A stretch of 64,000 nucleotides of DNA from Reyranella soli (GTDB lineage: Bacteria > Pseudomonadota > Alphaproteobacteria > Reyranellales > Reyranellaceae), in NCBI RefSeq assembly GCF_007992495.1, contig NZ_BKAJ01000033.1, positions 124,001-188,000 on the forward strand. Direction: 5' to 3'. The stretch's first letter is position 1. Each line of letters opens with the position of its first letter. A program made the translations under genes and the position numbers. A model generated the notes under the pieces. It was not told the DNA's origin, searched no databases, and worked only from the letters and a program-made list of their open reading frames with translations. Shown here piece by piece: positions 33,300 to 41,356 of the stretch.

Positions 33300-34136
33300 A
33301 TGACCTACAAGACCATTCTCGTGCATTGCAGCGCCCAGCCAAAGGTCGAGCAGAGGCTGGCCGTCGCGGTCGACCTGGCGCAGCGACACGGTGCCCTACT
33401 CGTCGGCGTGCACGTCCAGGAGCCGTTCATGACGCCCGCGATGTTCGACGGCACGGCCGCCCTGGACGATCTGTTTGCGGCCTACGAACAGAGGGCGCAG
33501 GCTGACGTGACGGCTGCGAAGGCGGCCTTCTTCAAGGCCGTGAAGGGCACGCACCTTTCGACGGAATGGCGATCGGAAAGCGGCTATGCCGCCACCCAGC
33601 TCGGCATCCACGCCCGCTATGCTGATCTGGTCGTGCTGGGGCAGGCCGATCCCGACGGTGATGACGACGCGCCGACCGATCTTCCGGAAACTCTTGCCCT
33701 GTCGACCGGACGGCCGGCGCTCGTCGTGCCGCACATCGGTGCCAGGTCGCCGGTCGGCAAGACGGTCATGCTGTGCTGGAACGCCAGCCGCGAAAGCGCG
33801 CGGGCGGCATCGGACGCCCTGCCGCTGCTGCGCGGCGCCGACAAGGTGATCGTCCTGTCGGTCGATCCGAAACCCTCCGCCGGTGGCCATGGCGCCGAGC
33901 CGGGTGCCGATGTCGCGACCTGGCTGGCTCGTCACGGCGTGAAGGTCACGGTGCAGCGCGACGTTGCTGCCGATTCCGATGTCGGCGGCATCATCCTGTC
34001 GCGTGCGGCCGATCACGACGTGGACCTGATCGTCATGGGCCTCTACGGCCATTCGCGCCTGCGCGAGATGGTGCTGGGTGGCGCCAGCCGCACGCTGCTC
34101 GCCAGCATGACCGTCCCCATCTTCGTGGCGCACTGA
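33300..34136 (+). CDS. Universal stress protein, two Usp domains
   Basis: A 278-residue tandem UspA-fold protein. Domain 1 (about 1-145) begins MTYKTILVHCSAQPKVEQRL. Domain 2 (about 150-278) includes VGKTVMLCWNASRESARA and the nucleotide-binding GLYGHSRLREMVLGGASRTLL near the C terminus. Usp proteins of this type are FNR/FixK-induced and aid survival under low oxygen. It is followed 8 bp later by hemN, so the FNR box at 33228 probably drives both. Confidence 0.9.
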   Translation: MTYKTILVHCSAQPKVEQRLAVAVDLAQRHGALLVGVHVQEPFMTPAMFDGTAALDDLFAAYEQRAQADVTAAKAAFFKAVKGTHLSTEWRSESGYAATQLGIHARYADLVVLGQADPDGDDDAPTDLPETLALSTGRPALVVPHIGARSPVGKTVMLCWNASRESARAASDALPLLRGADKVIVLSVDPKPSAGGHGAEPGADVATWLARHGVKVTVQRDVAADSDVGGIILSRAADHDVDLIVMGLYGHSRLREMVLGGASRTLLASMTVPIFVAH

Positions 34137-34144
34137 GTCCGGCC

Positions 34145-35488
34145 ATGGATGCCCGCACTGTCGCGGCCTACGACAGGCCGGTGCCGCGCTACACCAGCTA
34201 TCCAACTGCCGCCCAGTTCGGACCGTCGGTCGGGCCGGCCGAGGATGCGGCGTGGCTGGCCGGGCTTGGATCGCGCGCGGCCACGTTCTATCTGCACGTG
34301 CCGTTCTGCCGGCGGCTCTGCTTCTACTGTGCCTGCCACACCGTCGCGATGAACCGGCAGGATACGCTGGAGGACTACGCCAGCGCCCTGAAGGCCGAGC
34401 TCGAGATCGTCGCACGGGCCGCACCGGACGTCGTGGTCGGCTCGGTGCAATGGGGCGGCGGCACGCCATCCCAACTCGGCGCGGAGCGGCTGGTGTCCGT
34501 TGGTCGCCGGCTGTCGGCGTTGTTCGACGTCCGCTGTGGCCGCGAGATGTCCATGGAGGCCGATCCGCGCTTCTGTGACGAGGCGCTGGCCGATGCCATG
34601 GCGGCGCTCGGCGTCACGCGCGTCAGTCTCGGCGTGCAGGATTTCGACGTTGCCGTGCAGCAGGCCATCAATCGCCTGCAATCACCGGAAGACACGGCGG
34701 CCGCCCTGCAGAGGCTGCGGCGCGCCGGCATTCGCCATTTCAACATCGATCTCGTCTATGGCCTGCCGCTGCAGACGCTGGAAACCCTGTCGAGCACCCT
34801 CGACGCGGCGATCGCGCTTGGGCCCGATCGCTTTGCCGTGTTCGGCTATGCCCATGTTCCGTGGATGAAGCCGCGCCAGAAGCTGATCGATGGCGCCACG
34901 CTGCCCAACGCGATGGCGCGGGCGGCGATGGCCGATCTGGTCGAGCGGCGGTTGCTCGCGGCGGGCTATGTGAAGGTGGGGCTCGATCATTACGCCCGGC
35001 CGGGCGACCGCCTGGCGCGCGCGGCAGCGGAACGCAGGCTGCGCCGCAATTTCCAGGGCTATGTCGCGGATGAGCAGCCCTGGGTCGTCGGCATCGGCGC
35101 TTCGGCGATCTCCTGCCTGCCGCAGGGCTACACCCAGAACGCGGCCGAGGCGGGACCCTACGCGCGGGCCGTCGCACAGGGCGTCCGGCCGACCGTCCGC
35201 GGCATCGCCTGGTCGGAGGCAGACCGCCTGCGCGGCGACATCATCAACGAACTGATGTGCCACTTCGAAGTTGACCTGGCCGATGTCTGCCATCGCCACG
35301 GCGCCACGCTGAAGCCACTGCTGTCCGATGTGGCGGGGCTGCCGGCGCTGATCGACGACGGCTTGGCGGCGCTCGACGGCACGCGGCTCAGCATCACCGA
35401 GCGGGGACGGCCACTGGTGCGTTCGGTCTGCGCCGCCTTCGACCGCCATTACACCGGCGGCGAGGGCCGCCATGCACGCGGAATCTAG
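34145..35488 (+). CDS. hemN: Oxygen-independent coproporphyrinogen III oxidase HemN
   Basis: A 447-residue radical SAM enzyme that decarboxylates coproporphyrinogen III during heme synthesis without oxygen. It opens with DRPVPRYTSYPTAAQF, a classic HemN start. The 4Fe-4S site is CRRLCFYC (Cys55, Cys59, Cys62) with a further Cys64. GGGTPSQL follows, as does VSLGVQDF. The C-terminal HTH-like domain (INELMCHFEVDL) separates HemN from HemW-like proteins. It lies 8 bp after the universal stress gene; anaerobic control is expected since aerobic HemF needs oxygen. Confidence 0.94.
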   Translation: MDARTVAAYDRPVPRYTSYPTAAQFGPSVGPAEDAAWLAGLGSRAATFYLHVPFCRRLCFYCACHTVAMNRQDTLEDYASALKAELEIVARAAPDVVVGSVQWGGGTPSQLGAERLVSVGRRLSALFDVRCGREMSMEADPRFCDEALADAMAALGVTRVSLGVQDFDVAVQQAINRLQSPEDTAAALQRLRRAGIRHFNIDLVYGLPLQTLETLSSTLDAAIALGPDRFAVFGYAHVPWMKPRQKLIDGATLPNAMARAAMADLVERRLLAAGYVKVGLDHYARPGDRLARAAAERRLRRNFQGYVADEQPWVVGIGASAISCLPQGYTQNAAEAGPYARAVAQGVRPTVRGIAWSEADRLRGDIINELMCHFEVDLADVCHRHGATLKPLLSDVAGLPALIDDGLAALDGTRLSITERGRPLVRSVCAAFDRHYTGGEGRHARGI

Positions 35489-35504
35489 TGGGAGGAGAAG
35501 GGAT

Positions 35505-35720
35505 ATGAGCACGTATCAGCTTGTCGCCCGGCACGTCGAGGCCGCGCTGACCGAAGCGGCCGAGCGCAAGATCGACGAGGATGTCGTTGCCCGATGCCTG
35601 CTGTCGGAGGCCATTCGCCTCTTCAAGCTCGGTCGCGCCAACGACGATATCGCGGCCGAGCTGACGGCGGCGGCGGAGAACCTCGACGACGACAGCCCGC
35701 TGGTCTTCATGCGGCCGTGA
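35505..35720 (+). CDS. Hypothetical helical protein downstream of hemN (71 aa)
   Basis: A 71-residue protein of alpha-helical composition: MSTYQLVARHVEAALTEAAE, RKIDEDVVARCLLSEAIRLFKL, then an Asp-rich turn and PLVFMRP. It has an excellent SD (GGAGGAG) and starts 16 bp after hemN, so it is very likely in the usp-hemN transcript. No family was recognised, but it is conserved in character with small low-oxygen-regulated proteins. Confidence 0.72.
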   Translation: MSTYQLVARHVEAALTEAAERKIDEDVVARCLLSEAIRLFKLGRANDDIAAELTAAAENLDDDSPLVFMRP

Positions 35721-35734
35721 CGAGGGGTGACGCG

Positions 35735-36427
35735 CTAGAGTCCGTCGTTGATCTCGCGCGGCATGACAACGACATTGTTCACCACGCGCCGTACACCGGA
35801 CACGCACTCGACGGCGATGCGCACCGCCTCTTTGGCCGGTGCGGAATTGACATGGCCCCACAGGCTGACCGTGCCGCTGTCGACGACGATGTTGGTGATG
35901 TCGGCCGCCCATGAATGGCGGGCGAGTTCCTTGTAGACCTTGTCCCTGATCCGGTCGTCGCCAAGCGGTGCGTCCGCCGGAAACGGTTCGCGCGCCAACA
36001 GGCCTTGCAGGAGATTGGCGCGGCTAACGATGCCGACCACCTTGCCGTCTCGCATGACCGGCAGGCGCTTGAGGCCATGCCGCTGCATCAGCAGCGCGAC
36101 ATCATGCAGCGGGGTACGTTCCTCCGCCGTCACCACCTTGCGGGTCATGACATCGGCAACATGATGAGAATGTGACCGTACATAGTCGCGCGCCAGCCGG
36201 GCATCGCTGGTAAGCAGGCGCTGCAGCCAGGTCCTGGTCGGCACCGTCCCGGTTTCCGGCCGGTTCATGAGGTCGGCCTCGCTCACGATGCCGACCATCC
36301 GCCCGTCGGCATCGATGACGGGGGCGGCGCTGATGCGCGAGCCGAGCAGGATGTCGGCTGCGGCATACACCGTCGCATCGGCCGGCACGGTCACGACCGA
36401 TCGTGTCATTACCTGCGAAGCGTGCAT
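35735..36427 (-). CDS. CBS-domain pair plus BON domain protein
   Basis: A 230-residue protein. Two CBS motifs (about 1-60: VMTRSVVTVPADATVYAAADIL; about 90-150: VMTRKVVTAEERTPLHDVALLM and GLKRLPVMRDGKVVGIVSRANLL) form a Bateman module that senses adenine nucleotides. The C-terminal BON domain (about 160-230: DKVYKELARHSWAADITNIVV and GTVSLWGHVNSAPAKEA) is usually periplasmic or membrane-associated, yet no signal peptide is seen here. It is divergent from fixL, with a weak FNR-like box between them. It is convergent with the 71-residue gene. Confidence 0.9.
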   Translation of the reverse strand: MHASQVMTRSVVTVPADATVYAAADILLGSRISAAPVIDADGRMVGIVSEADLMNRPETGTVPTRTWLQRLLTSDARLARDYVRSHSHHVADVMTRKVVTAEERTPLHDVALLMQRHGLKRLPVMRDGKVVGIVSRANLLQGLLAREPFPADAPLGDDRIRDKVYKELARHSWAADITNIVVDSGTVSLWGHVNSAPAKEAVRIAVECVSGVRRVVNNVVVMPREINDGL

Positions 36428-36490
36428 GATTCTCTCTCCCAGGCGAAGGTCTCCCGGCTTGCTTCCTTCCATATGCCGGGCAGCGGCGCT

Positions 36491-36504
36491 TTGCTGCAGA
36501 TCAA
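36491..36504. promoter_or_regulatory. FNR/FixK-like box between the CBS gene and fixL
   Basis: TTGCTGCAGATCAA keeps four of five bases in the left half and all five in the right half of TTGAT-N4-ATCAA. It lies 53 bp before fixL (plus) and 64 bp before the CBS gene (minus). Weaker than the other boxes. Confidence 0.55.
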
Positions 36505-36556
36505 GCCAGCGGCGTCCATCGCTGCGCATGCTAGATTGAAGGTGAGAAGTGGCACG

Positions 36557-38089
36557 ATGAACCAATCCCCAGCCAGCTCGTCGGATTCTTTCGACATCGC
36601 CCGTTCGGTCTCGCTGTCATCCGAGCCGGAGTTGGCGTTTGCACCGGACCTCACCGTGGTCGCATGCAATGCCGCTTATGGCTCGAAGCTCGGCGTGCCG
36701 TGCGGGGCGATGATCGGCCGGCCGGTGCGCGAGGCCTTTGCCGATGGCCCTGCGCTCGAGCGCCTGATTGAGTCGCTGCAAACCGTCCGGCAGTCGCGCC
36801 GGCCGCACTGGGTCGCGGCGCCTGCACCGAGACCCGTGGGAGCGGCGGGAACGGCGGCAGACTTCGCCATGGTCAACATGCCCGTACTGGGCGCCGACGG
36901 TACGGTGCAATGGATCCTGCACAGTCTCGAGGCCGTGCCGGCATCGACTGATCGTGCCGCGCTGGAGGCGGCCGAGGCGCGGCTGCGTTCGATCCTGCAG
37001 ACCGTGCCGGATGCCATGATCATCATCGACGAGCGTGGCCGCATCGAATCGCTCAGCACCACGGCCGAGCGCCTGTTCGGCTACTCGATGGCCGAGGTCG
37101 CCGGCAGGAACATCAGCCAGCTCATGCCGTCGCCGGACCGCGAGCAGCACGATTCGTATCTCAAGCGTTACCTGTCGACCGGCGAGCGGCGGATCATCGG
37201 CATCGGCCGCATCGTCGTCGGCCGGCGCAAGGACGGCACCACCTTCCCCATGCATCTGACGGTGGGTGAGCTGAGATCGGCCGAACGCCATTACTTCACG
37301 GGCTTCATCCGCGATCTCACTGCCCAGCAGCTCACCGAGGCGAGGGTCAATGAGCTGCAGTCGGAGGTGACGCACATGTCGCGCTACACGGCGCTGGGCG
37401 AGATGGCCTCGACCTTGGCACACGAGATCAACCAGCCGCTTACGGCGATCAGCAACTACCTCAGGGGCTGTCAGCGGCTGCTCGACCGTCTCGAAGCCGA
37501 GCCCACGCCGATGCTGCGCGAGGCACTGGGCAAGGCCGCCGACCAGGCGTTGCGCGCCGGCCACATCATTCGTCGGCTGCGCGAGTTCGTGGCGCGTGGC
37601 GAGGGCGACCGCCGTATCGAGGATCTGCCGAAGCTGATCGAGGATGCAAGCACTCTGGCCCTTGTCGGCGTCCGTGAGGCGGGGATCGCCGTGTCTTATC
37701 GCCTCGATCCCAAAGCACAACTCGTGCTTGCCGACCGCATCCAGATCCAGCAGGTCCTGGTGAACCTGATCCGCAATGCCATGGAGATCATGATCGAGAC
37801 CGCGAACGATCGGCGGCTGGAGATCGCGACCGTCGCCATCCCCGGCGACCTCGTCGAGGTGAGCGTCGCCGACACCGGCGCGGGCCTGGCGCCCGAGGTG
37901 GCGCAGAACCTGTTCCGGCCGTTCGTCACGACCAAGCGGCACGGCATGGGCCTGGGCTTGTCGATTTGCCGGACCATCGTCGAGGCGCACGGCGGCAAGA
38001 TCTGGGTTGAGAACCGCTCGGGAGGCGGCACGACTTTCCGCTTCACCCTGCGCGCTGCCGCGATCGAGGAGGCGGAACATGTCGGCTGA
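36557..38089 (+). CDS. fixL: Oxygen-sensing heme-PAS histidine kinase FixL
   Basis: A 510-residue kinase with two PAS domains. PAS-A (about 15-125) has no heme motif. PAS-B (about 137-255) carries the FixL heme pocket: HDSYLKRY with His198 as the probable proximal ligand, and IIGIGR with Arg218 equivalent to the distal oxygen-sensing Arg of Bradyrhizobium FixL; a position often His there is Arg212 here. The kinase core follows, with His289 in TLAHEINQPL, NLIRNAMEIM, DTGAGL and GLGLSI. It has no membrane helices, so it is a soluble FixL. Its end overlaps the fixJ start by 11 bp. ATG 36557 was chosen on protein layout. Confidence 0.92.
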   Translation: MNQSPASSSDSFDIARSVSLSSEPELAFAPDLTVVACNAAYGSKLGVPCGAMIGRPVREAFADGPALERLIESLQTVRQSRRPHWVAAPAPRPVGAAGTAADFAMVNMPVLGADGTVQWILHSLEAVPASTDRAALEAAEARLRSILQTVPDAMIIIDERGRIESLSTTAERLFGYSMAEVAGRNISQLMPSPDREQHDSYLKRYLSTGERRIIGIGRIVVGRRKDGTTFPMHLTVGELRSAERHYFTGFIRDLTAQQLTEARVNELQSEVTHMSRYTALGEMASTLAHEINQPLTAISNYLRGCQRLLDRLEAEPTPMLREALGKAADQALRAGHIIRRLREFVARGEGDRRIEDLPKLIEDASTLALVGVREAGIAVSYRLDPKAQLVLADRIQIQQVLVNLIRNAMEIMIETANDRRLEIATVAIPGDLVEVSVADTGAGLAPEVAQNLFRPFVTTKRHGMGLGLSICRTIVEAHGGKIWVENRSGGGTTFRFTLRAAAIEEAEHVG

Positions 38090-38690
38090 AGTGGTTCACG
38101 TCATCGATGACGATGCCGATGTGCGCCAGTCCATGGCGTTCCTGCTGACGGCCGCGGGCTTCACCGTGCGCCTGCACGAGTCTGCCGTCGCCTTCCTGGC
38201 GGTGCTGGCCGAAGCGAGGGGTGGCTGCGTCATCACCGACATCCGCATGCCGCAGATGAACGGCCTGGAACTGCAGCGTCGCCTGGATGAGCTGAAAGCC
38301 GGCCTGCCGGTGATCGTCATGACCGGTCACGGCGACGTGCCGCTGGCGGTCGAGGCGATGAAGGCGGGCGCCGTCGATTTCATCGAAAAGCCGTTCGACG
38401 ACGAGGTCCTTCTGTCCGCCGTCCGGGCGGCCCTGGCGCGCCGCGCGCGTGAGAGCGCCCGCGACGCCCGCACCCTCGAAATCCAGGGTCGGATCAAGCG
38501 GCTATCGGAGCGTGAGCGCGAGGTGCTGGACCGGCTGGTCGCCGGCAAAGCCAACAAGGTGATCGCCTTCGAGCTCGGCATCAGTCCGCGCACCGTCGAG
38601 ATCTACCGCGCCAACGTCATGACCAAGATGCAGGCCGATAGCCTCTCCGAACTGGTCCGCATGGCGCTGATCGAGGATCGCGCGCCCTGA
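38079..38690 (+). CDS. fixJ: Response regulator FixJ
   Basis: A 203-residue regulator with a receiver domain (VVHVIDDDADVRQSM, phosphoacceptor Asp54 in VITDIRMPQM) and the conserved KPF lysine. A C-terminal LuxR-type helix-turn-helix follows (LSEREREVLDRLVAGKANKVIA, then LGISPRTVEIYRANVMTKMQA). FixL phosphorylates FixJ when oxygen is low, and FixJ-P activates fixK. The SD is inside fixL and the genes overlap, so translation is coupled. Confidence 0.93.
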   Translation: MSAEVVHVIDDDADVRQSMAFLLTAAGFTVRLHESAVAFLAVLAEARGGCVITDIRMPQMNGLELQRRLDELKAGLPVIVMTGHGDVPLAVEAMKAGAVDFIEKPFDDEVLLSAVRAALARRARESARDARTLEIQGRIKRLSEREREVLDRLVAGKANKVIAFELGISPRTVEIYRANVMTKMQADSLSELVRMALIEDRAP

Positions 38691-38707
38691 CCCGTGCTGC
38701 GACCGAT

Positions 38708-38721
38708 TTGCGCTAGATCAA
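38708..38721. promoter_or_regulatory. Weak FNR/FixK-like box before the lone receiver gene
   Basis: TTGCGCTAGATCAA has a perfect right half (ATCAA) but only three matching bases in the left half of TTGAT-N4-ATCAA. It is 34 bp before the receiver gene. It could be the half-preserved site that lets FixK feed back on the regulator genes. Confidence 0.4.
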
Positions 38722-38755
38722 CGCGGGCGAAGGGTTGGGCGGCCAGATTGGGCTG

Positions 38756-39148
38756 ATGTCGCCTGTGCCAGAAATCGTATTGGTCGTCGATGACGACGCC
38801 GCCGTTCGGGCGGCGCTGAAGTTCGCCCTCGAGGTCGAGGGGTTCCGTGTCCGTCTCTATGACAGCCCCGAGGCGGTACTGGATGATTTCGAACTCCCCG
38901 AGCGCGGCTGCCTCGTCGTCGATTACCGCATGCCTCGTATGGACGGCATCGAACTGATCGAGCGCCTGCGCGAGCGACAGGTGGCGCTGCCGGCCATCCT
39001 GATCAGCGCCCGAGTCAACACGCAGCTTCGTCGTCTGGCCGAGCGCATCGGATTGGCGGGCGTGCTCGAGAAACCGCTGTCGGACGCCGCTCTGGTCGAC
39101 AGCATCCGCAGCGCCCTGGCGCCCCAGCCTGATCGGCCGCCTACGTAG
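38756..39148 (+). CDS. Single-domain response regulator (receiver only)
   Basis: A 130-residue CheY-like receiver without output domain. It begins MSPVPEIVLVVDDDAAVRAAL. The phosphoacceptor is probably Asp56 in CLVVDYRMPRMDGI, and the final switch region has ILISARVNTQLRRLAERIGLAGVLEKPL with the conserved Lys-Pro. It stands between fixJ and the FixK-type regulator, suggesting a role as phosphate sink or modulator of FixL-FixJ signalling, like FixT-type negative control, but the mechanism is inference. Confidence 0.88.
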   Translation: MSPVPEIVLVVDDDAAVRAALKFALEVEGFRVRLYDSPEAVLDDFELPERGCLVVDYRMPRMDGIELIERLRERQVALPAILISARVNTQLRRLAERIGLAGVLEKPLSDAALVDSIRSALAPQPDRPPT

Positions 39149-39234
39149 AATCCCTTAGGTGAAGACCTGAATAGCGACCTCCCCGACAGAAGGGCTACTC
39201 CGGAGCTGCCGGACGCTTTTTGAGGGAGACCACG

Positions 39235-39906
39235 ATGCAAGGCCACACCGCCACCGCCACCGCAACCCGGACTGCGAAATTCCCCGCGACGATCGGCCTG
39301 CGCAGCCCGATGGCGGCCGGCATGCAGATGGTGCTGACCAGGGGCGAGGAGCTGTTCGCCGAAGGCGACGAGGCCGAGTATTTCTACAAGGTCGTGTCGG
39401 GCGCAATTCGCTCTTACAAGCTCCTGAGCGACGGCCGCCGTCAGATCGACGCCTTCCATCTGCGGGGCGACATTTTCGGGCTGGAAGCCGGCAGTGAGCA
39501 TCGCTTCTCCGCCGAAGCCGTCGGCGACGTTCAGGTCATTGCCTATCGCCGCAGCCGGCTCAGCGCCATCATCGAGCAGGACGCGGTCTTTCGCGACCGC
39601 ATCATGACGGCGACCCTGCGCAACCTGCAGCGCGCCCAGGACCACATGCTGCTGCTTGGCCGCAAGACGGCGCAGGAGAAGCTGGCGACGTTCCTGCTCG
39701 ACATGGCGGAGCGCCTGTCCGGCGACGACGAGCATTTCGACCTGCCGATGCAGCGGTCGGATATCGCCGACCATCTCGGCCTCACCATCGAGACGGTGTC
39801 GCGCACGCTCACCCAATTCACGCGCAGCGGCCTGATCCGGCTGCCGCCGGCCGGCCGTTCGATCAGCCTGTGCAACCGGATGGCCCTGAAGAGACTTGAT
39901 GCCTGA
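39235..39906 (+). CDS. fixK: Crp/Fnr family transcriptional regulator, FixK type
   Basis: A 223-residue regulator. An N-terminal cyclic-nucleotide-binding-like barrel (LTRGEELFAEGDEAEYFYKVVSGAIRSYKLL, then LRGDIFGLEAG) leads to a long helix and a Crp-type helix-turn-helix (SDIADHLGLTIETVSRTLTQF). No cysteine cluster of an FNR 4Fe-4S site is present near the N terminus, so oxygen sensing must come from FixL/FixJ, as for FixK. The recognition helix ETVSRTL is the one expected to bind TTGAT-N4-ATCAA boxes. It is the likely direct regulator of the island. Confidence 0.88.
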   Translation: MQGHTATATATRTAKFPATIGLRSPMAAGMQMVLTRGEELFAEGDEAEYFYKVVSGAIRSYKLLSDGRRQIDAFHLRGDIFGLEAGSEHRFSAEAVGDVQVIAYRRSRLSAIIEQDAVFRDRIMTATLRNLQRAQDHMLLLGRKTAQEKLATFLLDMAERLSGDDEHFDLPMQRSDIADHLGLTIETVSRTLTQFTRSGLIRLPPAGRSISLCNRMALKRLDA

Positions 39907-39933
39907 GCCTTGCGGCCAGCAGTGGAGGGTACC

Positions 39934-40254
39934 ATGAGCGAAGCGACAGATCCGGCCGTCACGGCATGGATGCAGGCGATCGATGGTTACCAGGCCTGTC
40001 TACAGGCCTGCATCGGCTGGCAGCAGGAACTGGCGCGGTTCACCGACCTCAGGTTGGCCGGCAATCGCCGCACCTGGGGAGCGCTGATGTCCTCGCGCGA
40101 CGTGGCGGACGCGCTGAAGATCCAGCAGGACTGGGCGGCGCAGGCCGCGAACGACTACACCGAAGAGGCCACGCGGCTTGCCCGGCTCGTCACCAGCCTC
40201 TCGCTGACCGGTACAACGCCGGACGTGCAACAGGCAGCCACGCTGGTCGCCTGA
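39934..40254 (+). CDS. Phasin-like small protein
   Basis: A 106-residue protein starting MSEATDPAVTAWMQAIDGYQACLQ. It is helical with regular hydrophobic spacing (YQACLQACIGWQQELARFTDLRLAGNRRTW), resembling phasin-family granule-associated proteins, but the match is by character rather than a diagnostic motif. It follows fixK by 27 bp with a GGAGGG SD. Phasins coat polyhydroxyalkanoate granules, which cells build when oxygen limits respiration. Confidence 0.6.
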   Translation: MSEATDPAVTAWMQAIDGYQACLQACIGWQQELARFTDLRLAGNRRTWGALMSSRDVADALKIQQDWAAQAANDYTEEATRLARLVTSLSLTGTTPDVQQAATLVA

Positions 40255-40261
40255 CCGAAGG

Positions 40262-40660
40262 TCAGGCCGGCGAATTGGGCAACATGCGGTCGATTGCCTT
40301 GAACGCACGGCGGGCATGATCGAGCAGCTCGCCGTCGGTCGGATGGTCCATGGTCTCGGTGCCGACCAGGCTGCGGCGCAGTTCGGCCCTGTGCGTATCG
40401 AGGTGTTTCAAGAACTCGAGCTTGGCGGTCGACGGCCCCACCAGCAGCCACTCCGTCGCGCCGTGAAGCGCCTCGACGACATGGTCGAAGAAGCCGGCAT
40501 CGAGGTCCATGTGGCCTGCGCCGATGACGCCTGCCTTGTGATGGACCTGGCGAAACTGATTGTGCGCCTGGAAGTGCGCCTTCTCCACGTCGGATGCATT
40601 GAAGCGAAAGATACGGGCTTCCTTGGAATCCATCCAGACGATGGCGTGACTGTGCGGCAT
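40262..40660 (-). CDS. eRF1-like 'translational machinery' protein, paralogue 2
   Basis: A 132-residue paralogue of the protein at 22410-22805. It opens MPHSHAIVWMDSKEARIFRF, has VHHKAGVIGAGH in the middle, WLLVGPSTAKLEFLKHL, then GTETMDHPTDGELLDHAR near the end. These match the baeRF-like 'translational machinery protein' pattern better than paralogue 1. An exact-spacing FNR box (40717-40730) lies 57 bp upstream, so it should be induced when oxygen is low. Convergent with the phasin-like gene (7-bp gap). Confidence 0.68.
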   Translation of the reverse strand: MPHSHAIVWMDSKEARIFRFNASDVEKAHFQAHNQFRQVHHKAGVIGAGHMDLDAGFFDHVVEALHGATEWLLVGPSTAKLEFLKHLDTHRAELRRSLVGTETMDHPTDGELLDHARRAFKAIDRMLPNSPA

Positions 40661-40716
40661 GCGTGCCCCTCGAAAGTAGTCGCCGGAGAAGGTCTATGCT
40701 TTGCTACCGGCCTGCG

Positions 40717-40730
40717 TTGATGCAGGTCAA
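40717..40730. promoter_or_regulatory. FNR/FixK box before the paralogue 2 gene
   Basis: TTGATGCAGGTCAA matches TTGAT-N4-RTCAA. It lies 57 bp upstream of the minus-strand start at 40660, a distance typical for class II activation. Confidence 0.8.
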
Positions 40731-40754
40731 GCGACGAAGTGTGGCGGACTGCGC

Positions 40755-41234
40755 CTACATATAGCCGCCGCGGAAGCTGATCAGCGGTTCCTTCATCGAG
40801 GCGCTGTAGGCCACGACACGCCCCAGGGCGATGACGGTGCCGTGGCGCTCGATCAGCTCGTCGAGCTGGCAGTCGATCACACCGACGGAGTCGATCAGCG
40901 TCGGCGCGCCGGTCTTGAGCTCGCCCCAGGCGCCGGGCAGGAAGCGGTCGGCGCCCTTGAGCGAGCCCTGGCCGCCGAATTCCTTGACCAGGGCGTCGGC
41001 GCCCTTGGGTACGTAGTTGATGGCGAAATGGTTGGACTGCCGCACGGCGCCCAGCGCTGACGTCGTGAGGCCGATCGACACCATCATCATGGGCGGGCTG
41101 GCCGCCAGATGCGTGGCCGACAGCGCCAGGAAACCGGCCGGCCCGTCGGCGCCCTTGGCGGTCACGATGGCCACGCCGATGGCGCGGCAGCCGATCGCCT
41201 TCCAGAAGGTCTTTGCGTCGATCTCGGTATCCAT
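40755..41234 (-). CDS. Flavin reductase family protein
   Basis: A 159-residue FMN-binding split-barrel protein. It starts MDTEIDAKTFWKAIGCRAIGVAIVTAKGADGPAGFLALSATH, the FMN-binding barrel front of the flavin reductase-like family. NHFAINYVPKGADALVKEFGG and the late VVAYSASMKEPLISFRGGYM complete it. Such proteins supply reduced flavin to two-component monooxygenases, several of which are encoded in this window. It ends 25 bp from the FNR box that serves the neighbouring gene. Confidence 0.88.
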   Translation of the reverse strand: MDTEIDAKTFWKAIGCRAIGVAIVTAKGADGPAGFLALSATHLAASPPMMMVSIGLTTSALGAVRQSNHFAINYVPKGADALVKEFGGQGSLKGADRFLPGAWGELKTGAPTLIDSVGVIDCQLDELIERHGTVIALGRVVAYSASMKEPLISFRGGYM

Positions 41235-41356
41235 CGAATGCTCCTGTGCTGTCGCCGCAGCTTAAGCGAAAAGAGTGCCGAACTGCGGTACGCGAATGTC
41301 GCGCCAGCTTCCCGGAAAAGGCTACAGTCGTCCGCAACAATCGGGGAGGCCAAGAT

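Noticed and set aside
36491-36504. CBS/BON gene as part of the FixK regulon beyond doubt
   Set aside because: The box has one mismatch in each informative context and shares a divergent gap with fixL; treated as tentative.
38708-38721. This half-box as a strong FNR site
   Set aside because: Only three bases of the left half fit; kept as a weak site only.
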